From Crambe crambe (taxonomy: Eukaryota; Porifera; Demospongiae; Poecilosclerida; Crambeidae): a DNA stretch of 64,000 nucleotides. How positions within the stretch are numbered: the stretch's first letter is position 1; every line of letters begins with the position of its first letter. Of the stretch, positions 9,648 to 19,545 are shown piece by piece. The stretch is from assembly GCA_963924555.1 (NCBI GenBank), contig OZ004589.1, positions 1,364,001-1,428,000 of the forward strand, given 5' to 3'. Under the pieces are notes generated by a model. That model did no database searches. It was not told the DNA's origin and saw only the letters and a program-made list of their open reading frames with translations. A program made the translations under genes and the position numbers.

Positions 9648-12132
9648 TTATTGTATCTCTTGGTACTGAGGTGTAGTCTCATGAGCCAGACCCATCTCAG
9701 GTGGTAGTGGAACAGGACCCATTGGCTCATAGGTCACTTCAGAGGTCTGAGGATACAAGGTATTGTGAGTCATTTGAAAGTCATTGGATTCGGAAGCTTC
9801 TTCCCTACATGTATATACAGAAAATATCCAGTAACTATGTGTGTCTATAATTATACTCAGTGCTGTAGTATAGGATTGTTAGTGACTAGCTAACCAGCTT
9901 AGCTACTGCTAATAGCAAGCCAGCAAGCAACTTATATTAGCTGCAATGAGTGATAATTGTCAGCCTTCAAATAAAGGACAGGACTACACCATTTAGCTAT
10001 AGAAATTGTCCACTTTGAGATAAAATGAAGTTGTAGTATATATAGCTACTCATCTTTTGTGTATTGTAACTATAGTCATATCAGGGGAATTCTCTAGTGG
10101 TTATATTTACTCATTCCTTACTGCTGGCTGCCATTGGAGTGTTCTTTGCTTCTGAATCGTTTGACACAAACCACAACCAGAACAATGAAGACCACACCCA
10201 CCATGACCATTGCTATTCCCCCCACGACCCCTCCAATTATGGGGGTTAATGCTTGGGTAGGGGGAGGAGGTGCTTGGGTAGGAGGAGATGGAACTGTGGG
10301 GATACTTGTCAGGTTGCAGTCTTCCCCAAAGAAGTTAGGACTGCACTGGACACTGAAACGAGCTTCCAGTCTTCCATTCCCAAAAACACCATTTTCCTGA
10401 AGAGTAGCTGCAGCAGATCCAGGGGAGAAGGGGGACATCTCAAAGTAGATGTGATCTACAATGTCATTTTCATCGATGACTGTCACATCAGAATCATTTA
10501 TACACACATAGAGTTGAAATCCTCCCTAAAGGTCATAATGTAAATGTAATGGAGTGAGAAAGCACCTAGCTACAGTGCATCTACATGTCAATGTCTTGGG
10601 ATGAGAAAGAGTTCATAAGGTCAGTTATCTGAGTGAAATTGATGTCATCATTGTCATCAAAGGTTCCCGTTGTAAACACTCCAAGAGGACAATTGGAGCT
10701 ATCATTGTCTCGTGCAGTGCCAGGTGATCTTAGACAAAAGGTGAAGATGTTATCACAAGGACAACTAGAAGTTATTCCACAAGTTAATGGTTCACAATCA
10801 TCTTGATTAGCACCAGTTCTGTAACAACCTGTGGTCACCAAAGGGAGTAGCCATGGGGGAAGTTAATTAGCTTGGGGGGGGGGGAAATTGAGGGTTTGGG
10901 GGGGAGCTTCCCCCCTGCACCCCCAGTAGATGAAACCCCGATAAGAAAGAAGTGGCCCCAAATTTGGAGTATATCTTACTGTACTATAAGAAGCCATATA
11001 GCTACATATTATTGCATTCTATATTGTCAAGAAACCATTGTGATAGCTACCACTGGCACACTTACAGGCCAAGGATCTTCCCTTGTGTAGGTAAAGGGAT
11101 TGGATAGTGAAGAGTTCATAAGGTCAGTTATTTGAGTAAAATCAATGTCATCATTGTTATCAAAGGTTCCTGTTGTAAACACTCCAAGAGGACAATTGGA
11201 GCTATCATTGTCTTGTGCAGTGCCAGGTGATCTTAGACAAAAGGTGAAGATGTTATCACAAGGACAACTAGAAGTTATTCCACAAGTTAATGGTTCACAA
11301 TCATCTTGATCAGCACCAGCTCTGTTTTCAGCATTGGTATAGCGGTTCAACATCACTTCAAATTCAAAAGTGGTGGATGATGGTTGCAGCTATGATTATA
11401 AAAAGAATGTTATATGGGGAGGAGGGATTGACAATGGCAGTTGAGGTGTGTCATTGGATCTGGTTAGCAAAGCCAGGGCTGGATTCAGGGGTGGGGTTGT
11501 AACCCCCTGTTCCCAAGCTAAAGCAATATTTTGGGGTGCTTCATGCTGTCATATGATGCACACAAAGTGTGCTGTTTATAAAGATTTGGGAAAAGTTTGG
11601 ATTTTTGGACTTCTTGTGCAAAAGATTAGTTATTTGTGACATTACAAAATAAATATCTAAATGCTCAAAAGTGGTAGCCTCCATGCCAGTGAAACCAACA
11701 TGGGTCCTCCAAAATAGCTATGCTCTTTCTTGCAGTGTTGCCAGGTTCATGGATTTATCCACAATCTGTGGATTTTGGATAAGAAAATTGTCTATGGATG
11801 GATAAAGGAATTATTGGGTATTCTTTTCTGTCTGTGGATTTTTTTGGCAACACTGAGTGTGTGTGCTCCTATGGCTAGTCCTGCAACCCCACCTATCTAA
11901 AAATCCTGGATCCAACCCTGAAAGCTAGCCCTTTGATACCAATCCTCATTTGGACTAGCCCTAGCCCTTGCCCTGGTCCTAGCCCTAATCCTTCTTATCT
12001 ATGAGTCTCAGCTTAGCTAGAATAAAACGTTGCTAGCTCTAGACAGCTATAGGTTTTTATCCTCTTTTATTACTAGCTATAGCTTAATACCTGATTAAAA
12101 ACCAGCAAAAGAAGTGGAACAATGATCAGCAT
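9648..12132 (-). CDS. MNNL-A: single-pass membrane protein with MNNL and partial DSL domain
   Basis: Exons read on the - strand: 12091-12132 (signal peptide MLIIVPLLLLVFNQ), 11066-11389 (MNNL part 1), 10122-10525 (MNNL part 2, partial DSL, Pro-rich stalk, TM) and 9648-9804 (tail). They total 927 nt, 308 aa, with closed phases. MNNL features are FEFEVMLNRYTN, CPCDNIFTFCLR, CPLGVFTTG and the WP/GGFQLYV junction, matching the TWPGTFSLII of Delta/Jagged. The DSL part is only ARFSVQCSPNFFGEDC, then a short PPTQAPPPP stalk replaces the rest. The TM is Gly-rich (GGVVGGIAMVMVGVVFIV) with a basic stop-transfer KRFRSK. The tail holds YEPM (YxxM) and a C-terminal YQEI. Uniquely in the array, the DSL and stalk-TM exons are fused (no intron). 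Function is unknown; a Notch-ligand-related or adhesion role is inference. Confidence 0.8.
10610..10820 (-). pseudogene. Relic duplicate of an MNNL exon inside MNNL-A intron
   Basis: It encodes the middle of an MNNL exon (DQDDCEPLTCGITSSCP-like through ITDLMNS) but lacks the FEFEV start, the WP end and both splice sites. It lies between the intact MNNL exon (11066-11389) and the DSL exon of MNNL-A. Its low end runs straight into intron sequence at a GAGAAAGAG microhomology; its high end abuts a truncated DNA element (10821-10940). Confidence 0.75.
10821..10940. mobile_element. Truncated hAT-like MITE, 3' half (CAGGGTTTCATCTA family)
   Basis: It matches the right half of the element at 27168-27436 (TAACAACCTGTGGTCACC through TAGATGAAACCCCG) and ends at the same intron position, before ATAAGAAAGAAG. 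The left half is gone. Sharing the insertion site with MNNL-E shows the element was present before the A and E introns separated. Confidence 0.75.
11474..11920. mobile_element. hAT-like nonautonomous DNA element in MNNL-A intron 1, 5-bp TSD
   Basis: Imperfect terminal inverted repeats (CAGGGCTGGATTCAGG at the left; complement of GGATCCAACCCTG at the right) are flanked by a direct 5-bp duplication AAAGC (11469-11473 and 11921-11925). The matching introns of MNNL-B (near 15415) and MNNL-C (near 19325) carry the empty site GCAAAAGCTAGCCC. It has no ORF of note and contains a nested smaller element (11733-11855). Confidence 0.8.
11733..11855. mobile_element. Nested MITE with CAGTGTTGCCA ends
   Basis: A perfect 11-bp terminal inverted repeat (CAGTGTTGCCA / TGGCAACACTG) encloses 123 bp inside the larger element at 11474-11920. 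Ends of this type are known from hAT-type MITEs. I could not see a clear target-site duplication. Confidence 0.55.
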
Positions 12133-12468
12133 TCTGCAATAATGACATCAAATTTGAGATGGCTCTATAGGTAGCTACACACTCTCTTGCAATGTACCAA
12201 TGCTTATATTTTGTATAAAACACTAATAATAATTTTTTTAAAATTACTGTACATTGGGAAAATATCCACAAAATTGTACACAGATACAGTTTACAAATTT
12301 GTGTCAAACACGTGATTTTTTAAAGGGAAGTCACTTGTTACAAATAATTTATTAATTTTGTACAAAGATATAATTATCATCACCTAATATCCAAAATAAT
12401 TGACAGTCTTCTGGAACACGGAAGAAGGCTGCCTAAATCCGCCCCTGTGACAATACGGTTTACCGTAC

Positions 12469-12697
12469 TTATCTGAGTGCAGTTTCCCCAAAAAAGTTAG
12501 GACTGCACCAGACACTGAAACGAGCTTCCAAAATCCATTCTGAAAATTGCCATGTTGTAATCTAGTTACTTGAGACCGGGGGGGGGAGGGGGGGGGGGGG
12601 GACTCATTAAAGATTAAAGTAGATATAATCCACTACGTATTTTAATTACTTTGGAAGAATCTTGATCTCCAACTCTCATATAAAGCTGGAAACCTCC
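12469..12697 (-). pseudogene. Solitary relic of a second-type DSL exon between MNNL-A and MNNL-B
   Basis: On the - strand it reads GGFQLYMRVGDQDSSKVIKI, which aligns with the second DSL-region exon of MNNL-D (GGFQLYVRVGDRDSSEVIEI). It then runs into stops, a G-run expansion (about 12580-12601) and an altered end. The flanking intron sequence is also shared with MNNL-D (22629-22700). No MNNL or TM exon accompanies it, so it is an orphan of a D-like two-module gene. Confidence 0.75.
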
Positions 12698-13277
12698 CTG
12701 GAAAAGTAGTTCAGCTTTATTTGCTACATATTTAATGTTCATCAAGCTAATATTGCTAAAGAATAAGCTGGAAAAATAAATCTACAAAAATATGGTATAG
12801 CTACCCCCTCCCCCCTCCCCCCCCCCCCCCCCCCCCCCCCCCCCTCAAGACTGGAAAAAATTTAATGGCATTTTTCCATTGTGTTTCTATATAGCTAGCT
12901 AATTGTCTAAAATCAGATAAACAGGATGGCATAGCTAATTATTGAAATCAATGGTGTCATTGAATCCTCAGAGTGGCTGTATAACTAGCTAATAGAGATT
13001 TTTCAGTTGAATCATAACACCATGAATCCTAGGGCTAGGCTATTTATCTGCCACAGTGCTATAATTGCACTGTCAGCCATTCGTTATTGGATTGAATCAA
13101 ACACAGTCATGATAACTTTCCCAATGCATTTAAAAAAACTCATATACTACACACTAGATAGCTAATTATATTCAAAACATTAGGGGAATAAACAAACAAA
13201 CAAATAAATAAACAAACAAACAAAATGATATTGCTATCTACGAAAATCCCTTCATAGCTGCTAATTAGCTTTGTATC
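12698..13277. other. Spacer between relic exon and MNNL-B; duplicated with 25.77-26.2 kb
   Basis: It contains a C homopolymer (about 12794-12844) and sequence colinear with the MNNL-E 3' flank (shared GGTGTCATTGAATCCT, CAAAACATTAGGGGAATAA). It holds a (CAAA)n-like A-rich repeat near 13190-13225. No gene is seen. Confidence 0.6.
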
Positions 13278-15645
13278 TCAAATGTACTCAGGTGTAGTCT
13301 CACGAGCCAGACCCTTCTCAGGTAGTGATGCCATTGGCTCATATATAGAATCGGTCATTTCAGTGGTTTGACCATACAAGCTGTTGTCAGTCATACGATA
13401 GTCATTGGATTTGGAAGCTTCTTTCCTGTACAGAAAATATCCAGTTAGCTACATAGCTAGCTGTAGCCAGTAGCTAGCTAAGCAAAATGTTAGTGACTAG
13501 CTAGCTAGCTTACTGCAAGCCAGCAAGCTAGTTAGCTGCAATTATCAGCTTCCAAATATACCATGCATGGGGACTATAGCTATATATAAATAGCCGTTCT
13601 GTCTCTCTTTAAGTATTTAGTACTCATAGGTGGAGGAAGATGATTTTGAGTATGGGGGCAATAGCTACTGACAAGGTTATCCATAATGTGCAGCCGGAGG
13701 CCACTGTCAGGGGGAGAGTTCGGGAGGGGGATGTGGTGCGAAGCTTTGGGTATTATTGAATACTGGATGCCCATTTCAGACTACAAAAAGCCAAATAACA
13801 ATTTTAGCTAATGACTTCCGTGAAATAAAAAAAAATGTAGGGATGACCATTGCTCAAAAAAGGAAACAAGGGAAATGGGATCAATCTTTGTCCTGCATAT
13901 CCACCAGCCAACAATCACGTCGGGTAGCTTCAGATTATAGTGTATGTATATGTAGGGATTGTTGGCTGGATATACACAACAAAGATTGATCCCATTTCAA
14001 CTCCCTACCCTACTTTTTGAGCAATGGTCATCATTTCACGGAAATGTTTTTTCCCCTTACTTGTTCCTGGTCTTTTTTCTCTCTCTCTTTATGTTATGTA
14101 CACATAATATGTCACACCTGTATTTTGTATGGGGGCAATGCCCCCGTTCCTGCAAAAGAACAGGGGCAAATGCCCCCACTGCCCCCATGGTTCCTCCGCC
14201 TAAGTGACTACTCCATACCATGAAGCTACCCATACCAGGGAAAACCCCTAGCCAGTGGTTAACTAGCTACAGTTATAATAGCTACGACTCTACTCATTTC
14301 TTACTTCTGACTGCCATTGGAGTGTTCTTTGCTTCTGAATCGTTTGACACAAACCACACTCAGAACAATGAGGACCACACCTACCATGACCGCTGCTATT
14401 CCCCCCACGACCCCTCCAACTATGGGGGATAATGCAAGAGGTGCTTGGGTAGGGGTAGTGGAAGTGGAGGTAACCATGGTAGTGGGAGTGGTGATTGGAC
14501 CTAATAGAAAATAGAGCTAATTATGTACAGATAATTTTTTTTTACAGCTTTATGATAGCATGCATACTTGTCGAAATGCAGTCTTCCCCATTGAAGTTAG
14601 GACTGCACTGGACACTGAAACGAGCTACCAGTCTTCCATTCCCAAAAACACCGTTTCTCTGAAGAGTGGCTGCAGAAGACCCAGGGGAGAAGGGGGACAT
14701 CTCAAAGTAGATATGATCTACAATGTCATCTCCATCGAAGTCGGAATCAGTAATCAACACATAGAGTTGAAATCCTCCCTATGATGATCATATAGCTAAT
14801 GTAAATGTAATGGAGTGAGAAAGCATCTAGCTACAGTGCATCTATGCATGTAGCTACATGTCAATGTTGTGGGATGAGAAAGAAGTGGCCTTGAATTTGG
14901 GGATATGTACCCTGTAAGAAGAAGAAGCCTCCAATACATAGACATTTTGGGGGGATTAGAGGAAGTGTGCTGATTGCTCAGGGAACTAGGTATAGCTATC
15001 AATTGTGATGCCACTTACAGGCCAAGGATCTTCCCTTGTGTAAGTAAAGGGATTGGATAGCGAAGAGTTCATAAGGTCAGTTATTCGAGTGAAATTGATG
15101 TCATCATTGTCATCAAAGCTTCCTGTTGTAAACACTCCAAGAGGACAATTGGAACTATCATTGTCTCGTGCAGTGCCAGGTGGTCTTAGACAAAAGGTAA
15201 AGATGTTATCACAAGGACAGCTAGCAGTTATTTTACAAGTTGATGATTCACAATCTTGATCAGCACCAGCTTTGTGTTCAGCATTGGTATAGCGGTTCAA
15301 CATCACTTCAAATTCAAAAGTGGTGGATGATGGTTGCAGCTATGATTATAATAAGAATGTCATATGAGGAGGGATTGGCACCGGCAGTTGAAGCACGCCA
15401 TTGGATCTGGTTAGCAAAAGCTAGCCCTTTGACATCAATCCTCATTTGGACTTGGCCCCTAGCCCTAGTACCTTTCTATGCTATAGTCTCAGCTTAGCTA
15501 GAATAAAAAGTTGCTAGCTCTAGACAGCTATAGGTTTTATCCTCTTTGATTGCTATAGCTTAATAGCTATAGATTTTAGAAGGTATATATAGCTAAATGA
15601 TACCTGATTAAAAATCAGCAAAAGAAGTGGAGCAATGATCAGCAT
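13278..15645 (-). CDS. MNNL-B: single-pass membrane protein with MNNL and partial DSL domain
   Basis: Exons: 15604-15645 (signal peptide MLIIAPLLLLIFNQ), 15019-15339 (MNNL part 1), 14568-14778 (MNNL part 2, partial DSL), 14305-14500 (stalk, TM), 13278-13425 (tail). They total 918 nt, 305 aa, with all phases closing. The MNNL core is CPCDNIFTFCLRPPG and CPLGVFTTGSF; the DSL remnant is FSVQCSPNFNGEDC. The stalk is short (TPTTMVTSTSTTPTQAP). The TM is Gly-rich, then KRFRSKEH. The tail has IYEPM, conserved PEKGLARETTP and ends EYI. Signal, MNNL, DSL and stalk-TM each fill their own exon, so modules can be exchanged. Intron 4 holds a palindromic MITE (13813-14064). Its 3' flank resembles that of MNNL-E. 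Confidence 0.82.
13813..14064. mobile_element. Diverged palindromic MITE in MNNL-B intron 4
   Basis: Inverted arms (ATGTAGGGATGACCATTGCT at the left; GTTGGCTGGATATACACAAC, AGCAATGGTCAT and CCCTTACTTGT at the right) match the cleaner copy at 61452-61764. The arms differ by several substitutions and the left tip is lost, so this is an older insertion than the right-flank copies. Confidence 0.75.
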
Positions 15646-15733
15646 TCTGCAATAATGGCATCAAATTCGTATCATCAGCATTATCTTATACATTCCTGGT
15701 ACATACATTCCTGGAACCATTCCTGGTACATAT

Positions 15734-16003
15734 CAGGGTTTCATCTAAGGAGGGGGGCGCAGGGGAAGCTTCCCCTCCAAACAGCTCAACTTCCCCCCCC
15801 CCCCCCCCCCCCCCCCCAAGATATTGCCAAAAGAAAGAAAAAATACTTCTAAGTAGCTAGTATATTTTTAGGATCCAAGCATTTTAAAAATACTTCTAAG
15901 TATTATTTTTAGAATTTAAGCATTTTTGGCTTCATGCTCTGGCCTTATGGCCACACGTTCCATGAGCTTCCCCTCCAAGGTGAAATTCCTAGATGAAACC
16001 CTG
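15734..16003. mobile_element. hAT-like MITE, CAGGGTTTCATCTA family, 5-bp TSD
   Basis: Perfect 14-bp terminal inverted repeats (CAGGGTTTCATCTA / TAGATGAAACCCTG) are flanked by the duplication CATAT on both sides. The interior is G/C-run rich (C homopolymer about 15786-15818) and shares GGGGAAGCTTCCCC and AAGGTGAAATTCCTAGATG with the other copies. It sits just upstream of the MNNL-B signal-peptide exon, where MNNL-A and C have a conserved upstream block. Confidence 0.85.
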
Positions 16004-17439
16004 CATATATACATTCCATTCTATTCCTGATACATAGCTACATTCCTGGTTTCTGTCGACACAATGTTGACTGTTTCTTTTAGTTATAGGTAGTCATAGG
16101 AAGTGAAAGACTTTTCACTTGACATATATGTCAACATATTCTTTTAGCTATAGCTAGTCATAGGAAGTGAAAGACGGTTCACTTGACATACTTGCTGTTC
16201 AATCTGTCCTCCATCATTTGAAGCATACACTTCGAATTGCACTCATGAACTACTGAAACTGGCATCAAGATTGCTGTTGATGGAATGCACTTGAATATGT
16301 CACTCAATAGTAGAATGGGACAGTCCTTGTTTAACCAATTCTGAAATTTCTAACCTATCTGCACATCAATGATAATTCCCAGAGTGAAGTAGTTCATTTT
16401 CCATAATACACAATAATGCTGGTGTCTCCAATACGCCTTTGCTTCAATTTGCTGATCCTAACATAATTGGCACTCTATTTCAGCCGTAAGCTTTTCAAGG
16501 CAGGAGTTTTGAGAAAAGTAATATGCTCAAGCACAGTCATGGTTCATTGATCATTTAACATGTTAACTATAATTGATAATAAATGTTTGTGTGTCTAGTC
16601 TATATCATGGGAGTGAAATAGGAATAGTCAGCTTTAACTTTGGTAGTAATAATTATTATTGGTGTGGTTCTTGAATTTGGTAATGGGTATGGGTAAGGGA
16701 CTCTCTTGTTGCTGAACTTTTTTGAATCTTAATGGCAAAGACTTAGCTCAGCATGCAGCACTAGCTATGGGCCAGGATGAGATATAAAGGGTGTGAAGTA
16801 GGAATAATTAACTTATAGTTTTGGTAATATTGGTATGGTTCTTGATGTGATGAGTAGGGGTTACTTAATGGGTACGGGTGCCCCACCCCCTCTTAATAAC
16901 CCATGCAGAATGTGAAATTACCTGGCAAGACAACTTTTTCCTACTCTAAAATTAGAAGCACGGGCATTGCTAGTTGCTTGCACCCTTAATTTTCATTGTT
17001 GAACGAACATGACTACGAAAATAAATTAATATCCAATTTACAGTAGTCTGAATCCTATGCAGGTGATGGCATTAAAAATTTTAGTGGAGCCATGCAGAAA
17101 ATCAATTTACAAGTCATTAACTTCAATGATAGTTATTACGCATTAGTAAAGAGTTCATGTTACGTCATGTGCATGATTTAGCTGTAGCCCTGATGTCAGT
17201 GACGTCTTTCTTCTTCAGCAACATCTTCCTTCTTCAGCAACTCCTGGTATTTAGGGGGATCCTGTGCTGGAACAGGAGGGGGTATGGTCTCGTATATGAC
17301 ATTGATGGTGTCATCATAATTATGGATCTTCTATCCTATGTTCATATTATATATAGCTAGTTAGCTAGCTATCAACTTATAGGCTATGGCTAGATCGTTC
17401 CCTGCAGGACAAGAAACCCTCTCTAACGATTGTACTAAC
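16004..17439. other. Segmentally duplicated spacer (copy 1) 3' of MNNL-C
   Basis: 16,190-17,330 is colinear with 20,050-21,240. On the - strand a stretch around 16195-16360 could encode KDCPILLLSDIFKCIPSTA and a VSVVHECNSKC-like continuation, also present in copy 2; no start, stop context or family could be assigned. 17,180-17,340 is the decayed counterpart of the terminal tail exon of MNNL-D: it still reads VIYETIPPPVPAQDPPK and YQEL in one frame but has a 4-bp insertion that makes a stop (GAT CCA TAA) and no clear acceptor. Confidence 0.6.
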
Positions 17440-19545
17440 TTACAGAGCATCATTATTGGCTATAATCTGGACTTCATTTGATCCGTTCTGGTACCTGCAT
17501 CATTAGAACCTTTCATTGGTTTTGCCAATAGTAGTTAGCTAGCTAGCTACTTACAAAATGGCATTCTTGGCTGTTATCTGGACTTTATTTGATCCACTCT
17601 GATAGGATGCTTCACTATTATAACAATAGGGATTATAAGAGCTATTCTTTAGCTATTAGCTTAATGAACATTAACAAATAAATTCTTTAGCTAATAGCTA
17701 AAGAATTATAATTACTGTAAAATAAGAGAGAATGATATCATCGTTATGTAGGCCAATACATTCAGCTGATAACAACACCATGCAGGCTGATACATTTGGC
17801 ACTTCAATACACCGACGTTACTATTTTTGTGCATTCATTCTGGTGCTCGACATTTAGTTTCTTATTATAGCTACCTGGTTTGATTGTATTCCTTGCTTTT
17901 GGATCGCTTGGTACAGACCACAATAAAAACAATGAAGATCACACCCACCATGATCACAACTATTCCCCCCACGACCCCTCCAATTATGGTGGTTAATGCA
18001 AGAGGCGATGGAGGTGTGGCTTGGCTGCCAACTCCTGTGGTGTCAGCAAGCATAGTGGAAGTGGAAGTAACCATGGTAGTGGGAGTGGTAACCGTGGGAG
18101 TGGTAACTGTGGGAGTGGTAACTGTTGGATTGGAAGTGGAGGTAACCATAATAGTGGGAGTGGTAACTGTGGGAGTGGGAGTGGAGGTAACCATAGTAAT
18201 TGGAGTGGAAGTGGAGGTAACCATAGTAGTGGGAGTGGTAACCATGGTAGTGGAAGTGGAGGTAACCATGGTAGTAATCAGAGTGGTTGGGGGACCTAAA
18301 TGGAAAATAAAGTTTACAAGTAGCTACATAGCTAGCTACTAGCAATGCTGAACTTGGTTTTTCATATCTTAGTTTTGGATCTTAGCCACGAGTGTTAGCT
18401 AGTTTAGGTACTATAGTTAGTGTGCACATGCTATATCAGCTAGCACAGCATTACATATGAGTCAAGAGAGCCACTGATATATTACTTGTTTGAGTGCAGT
18501 CTTCCCCAAAGAAGTTAGGACTGCACTGGACACTGAAACGAGCTTCCAGTACTCCATTCCCAAAAATACCGTTTCCCTGAAGAGTGGCTGCAGAAGACCC
18601 AGGGGAGAAGGGGGACATCTCAAAGTAGATGTGATCTACAATGTCATCTCCATCGATGTCAGAATCAGTAATCAACACATAGAGTTGAAATCCTCCCTAA
18701 AGATCATGTAATGGAGTGAGAAAGCACCTAGCTACATGTCAATGTCATGGGATGAGAAAGAAGTGGCCATGAATTTGGGGTATAGCTATTATAATATATG
18801 TGCCCTGGAAGAAGCCTCCAATACATGGAGATTTTGGGGGGATTAGAGGAAGTGTGGCTGATTGCTCAGGGAACTAGGTATAGCTATCAATTGTGATACC
18901 ACAAAATTTTACTTACAGGCCAAGGATCTTCCCTCGTGTAGGTAAGGGGATTGGATAGCGGAGAGTTCATAAGGTCAGTTATTCGAGTGAAATTGATATC
19001 ATCATTGTCATCAAAGCTTCCTGTTGTAAACACTCCAAGAGGACAATTGGAACTATCATTGTCTCGTGCAGTGCCAGGTGGTCTTAGACAGAAGGTAAAG
19101 ATGTTATCGCAAGGACAGCTAGAAGTTAATCCACAAGTTAATGGTTCACAATCATCTCGATCAGCACCAGCTTTGTGTTCAGCATTGGTATAGCGGTTCA
19201 ACATCACTTCAAATTCAAAAGTGGTGGATGATGGTTGCAGCTACATAATTATGATTATAATAAGAATGTCAGATGAGGAGGGATTGGCAACGGCAGTTGA
19301 GGCACGCCATTGGATCTGGTTAGCAAAAGCTAGCCCTTTGACATCAATCCTCATTTGGACTTGGCCCCTAGCCCTAGTACCTTTCTATGTTATAGTCTCA
19401 GCTTAGATAAAAAGCTCTAGACAGCTATATAGATATAGCTTTTTATCTTTTGATTGCTATAACTTAATAGCTATGGATTTTAGAAGGTATAGCTAAATAA
19501 TACCTGATTAAAAATCAGCAAAAGAAGTGGAGCAATGATCAGCAT
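17440..19545 (-). CDS. MNNL-C: long-stalked MNNL membrane protein with shortened tail
   Basis: Exons: 19504-19545 (signal peptide identical to B), 18917-19240 (MNNL part 1), 18486-18696 (MNNL part 2, partial DSL, ends DCTQT), 17875-18295 (stalk, TM), 17555-17614 and 17444-17494 (tail). If the last donor is not used, a TAA follows at 17440-17442, giving 1113 nt, 370 aa. The stalk is about 90 residues of TMVTSTST/TPTVTTPT repeats, by far longer than in A, B or E. The TM is GGVVGGIVVIMVGVIFIV, then CTKRSKSKEYN. The two small tail exons encode near-duplicate SYQSGSNKVQI / YQNGSNEVQI blocks. The terminal exon with paired tyrosines, present in D and F, is broken here. The 5' half is A/B-like and the 3' half D-like, so the gene is a mosaic. 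Confidence 0.72.

Noticed and set aside
17884-18342. + strand ORFs of Val/Glu and Gly/Ser/Asn repeats over stalk exons (also 21958-22204, 22982-23333, 30282-30611)
   Set aside because: They are the complementary strand of in-frame stalk minisatellites of MNNL-C, D and F; the - strand frames have splice sites, TM and domain context.
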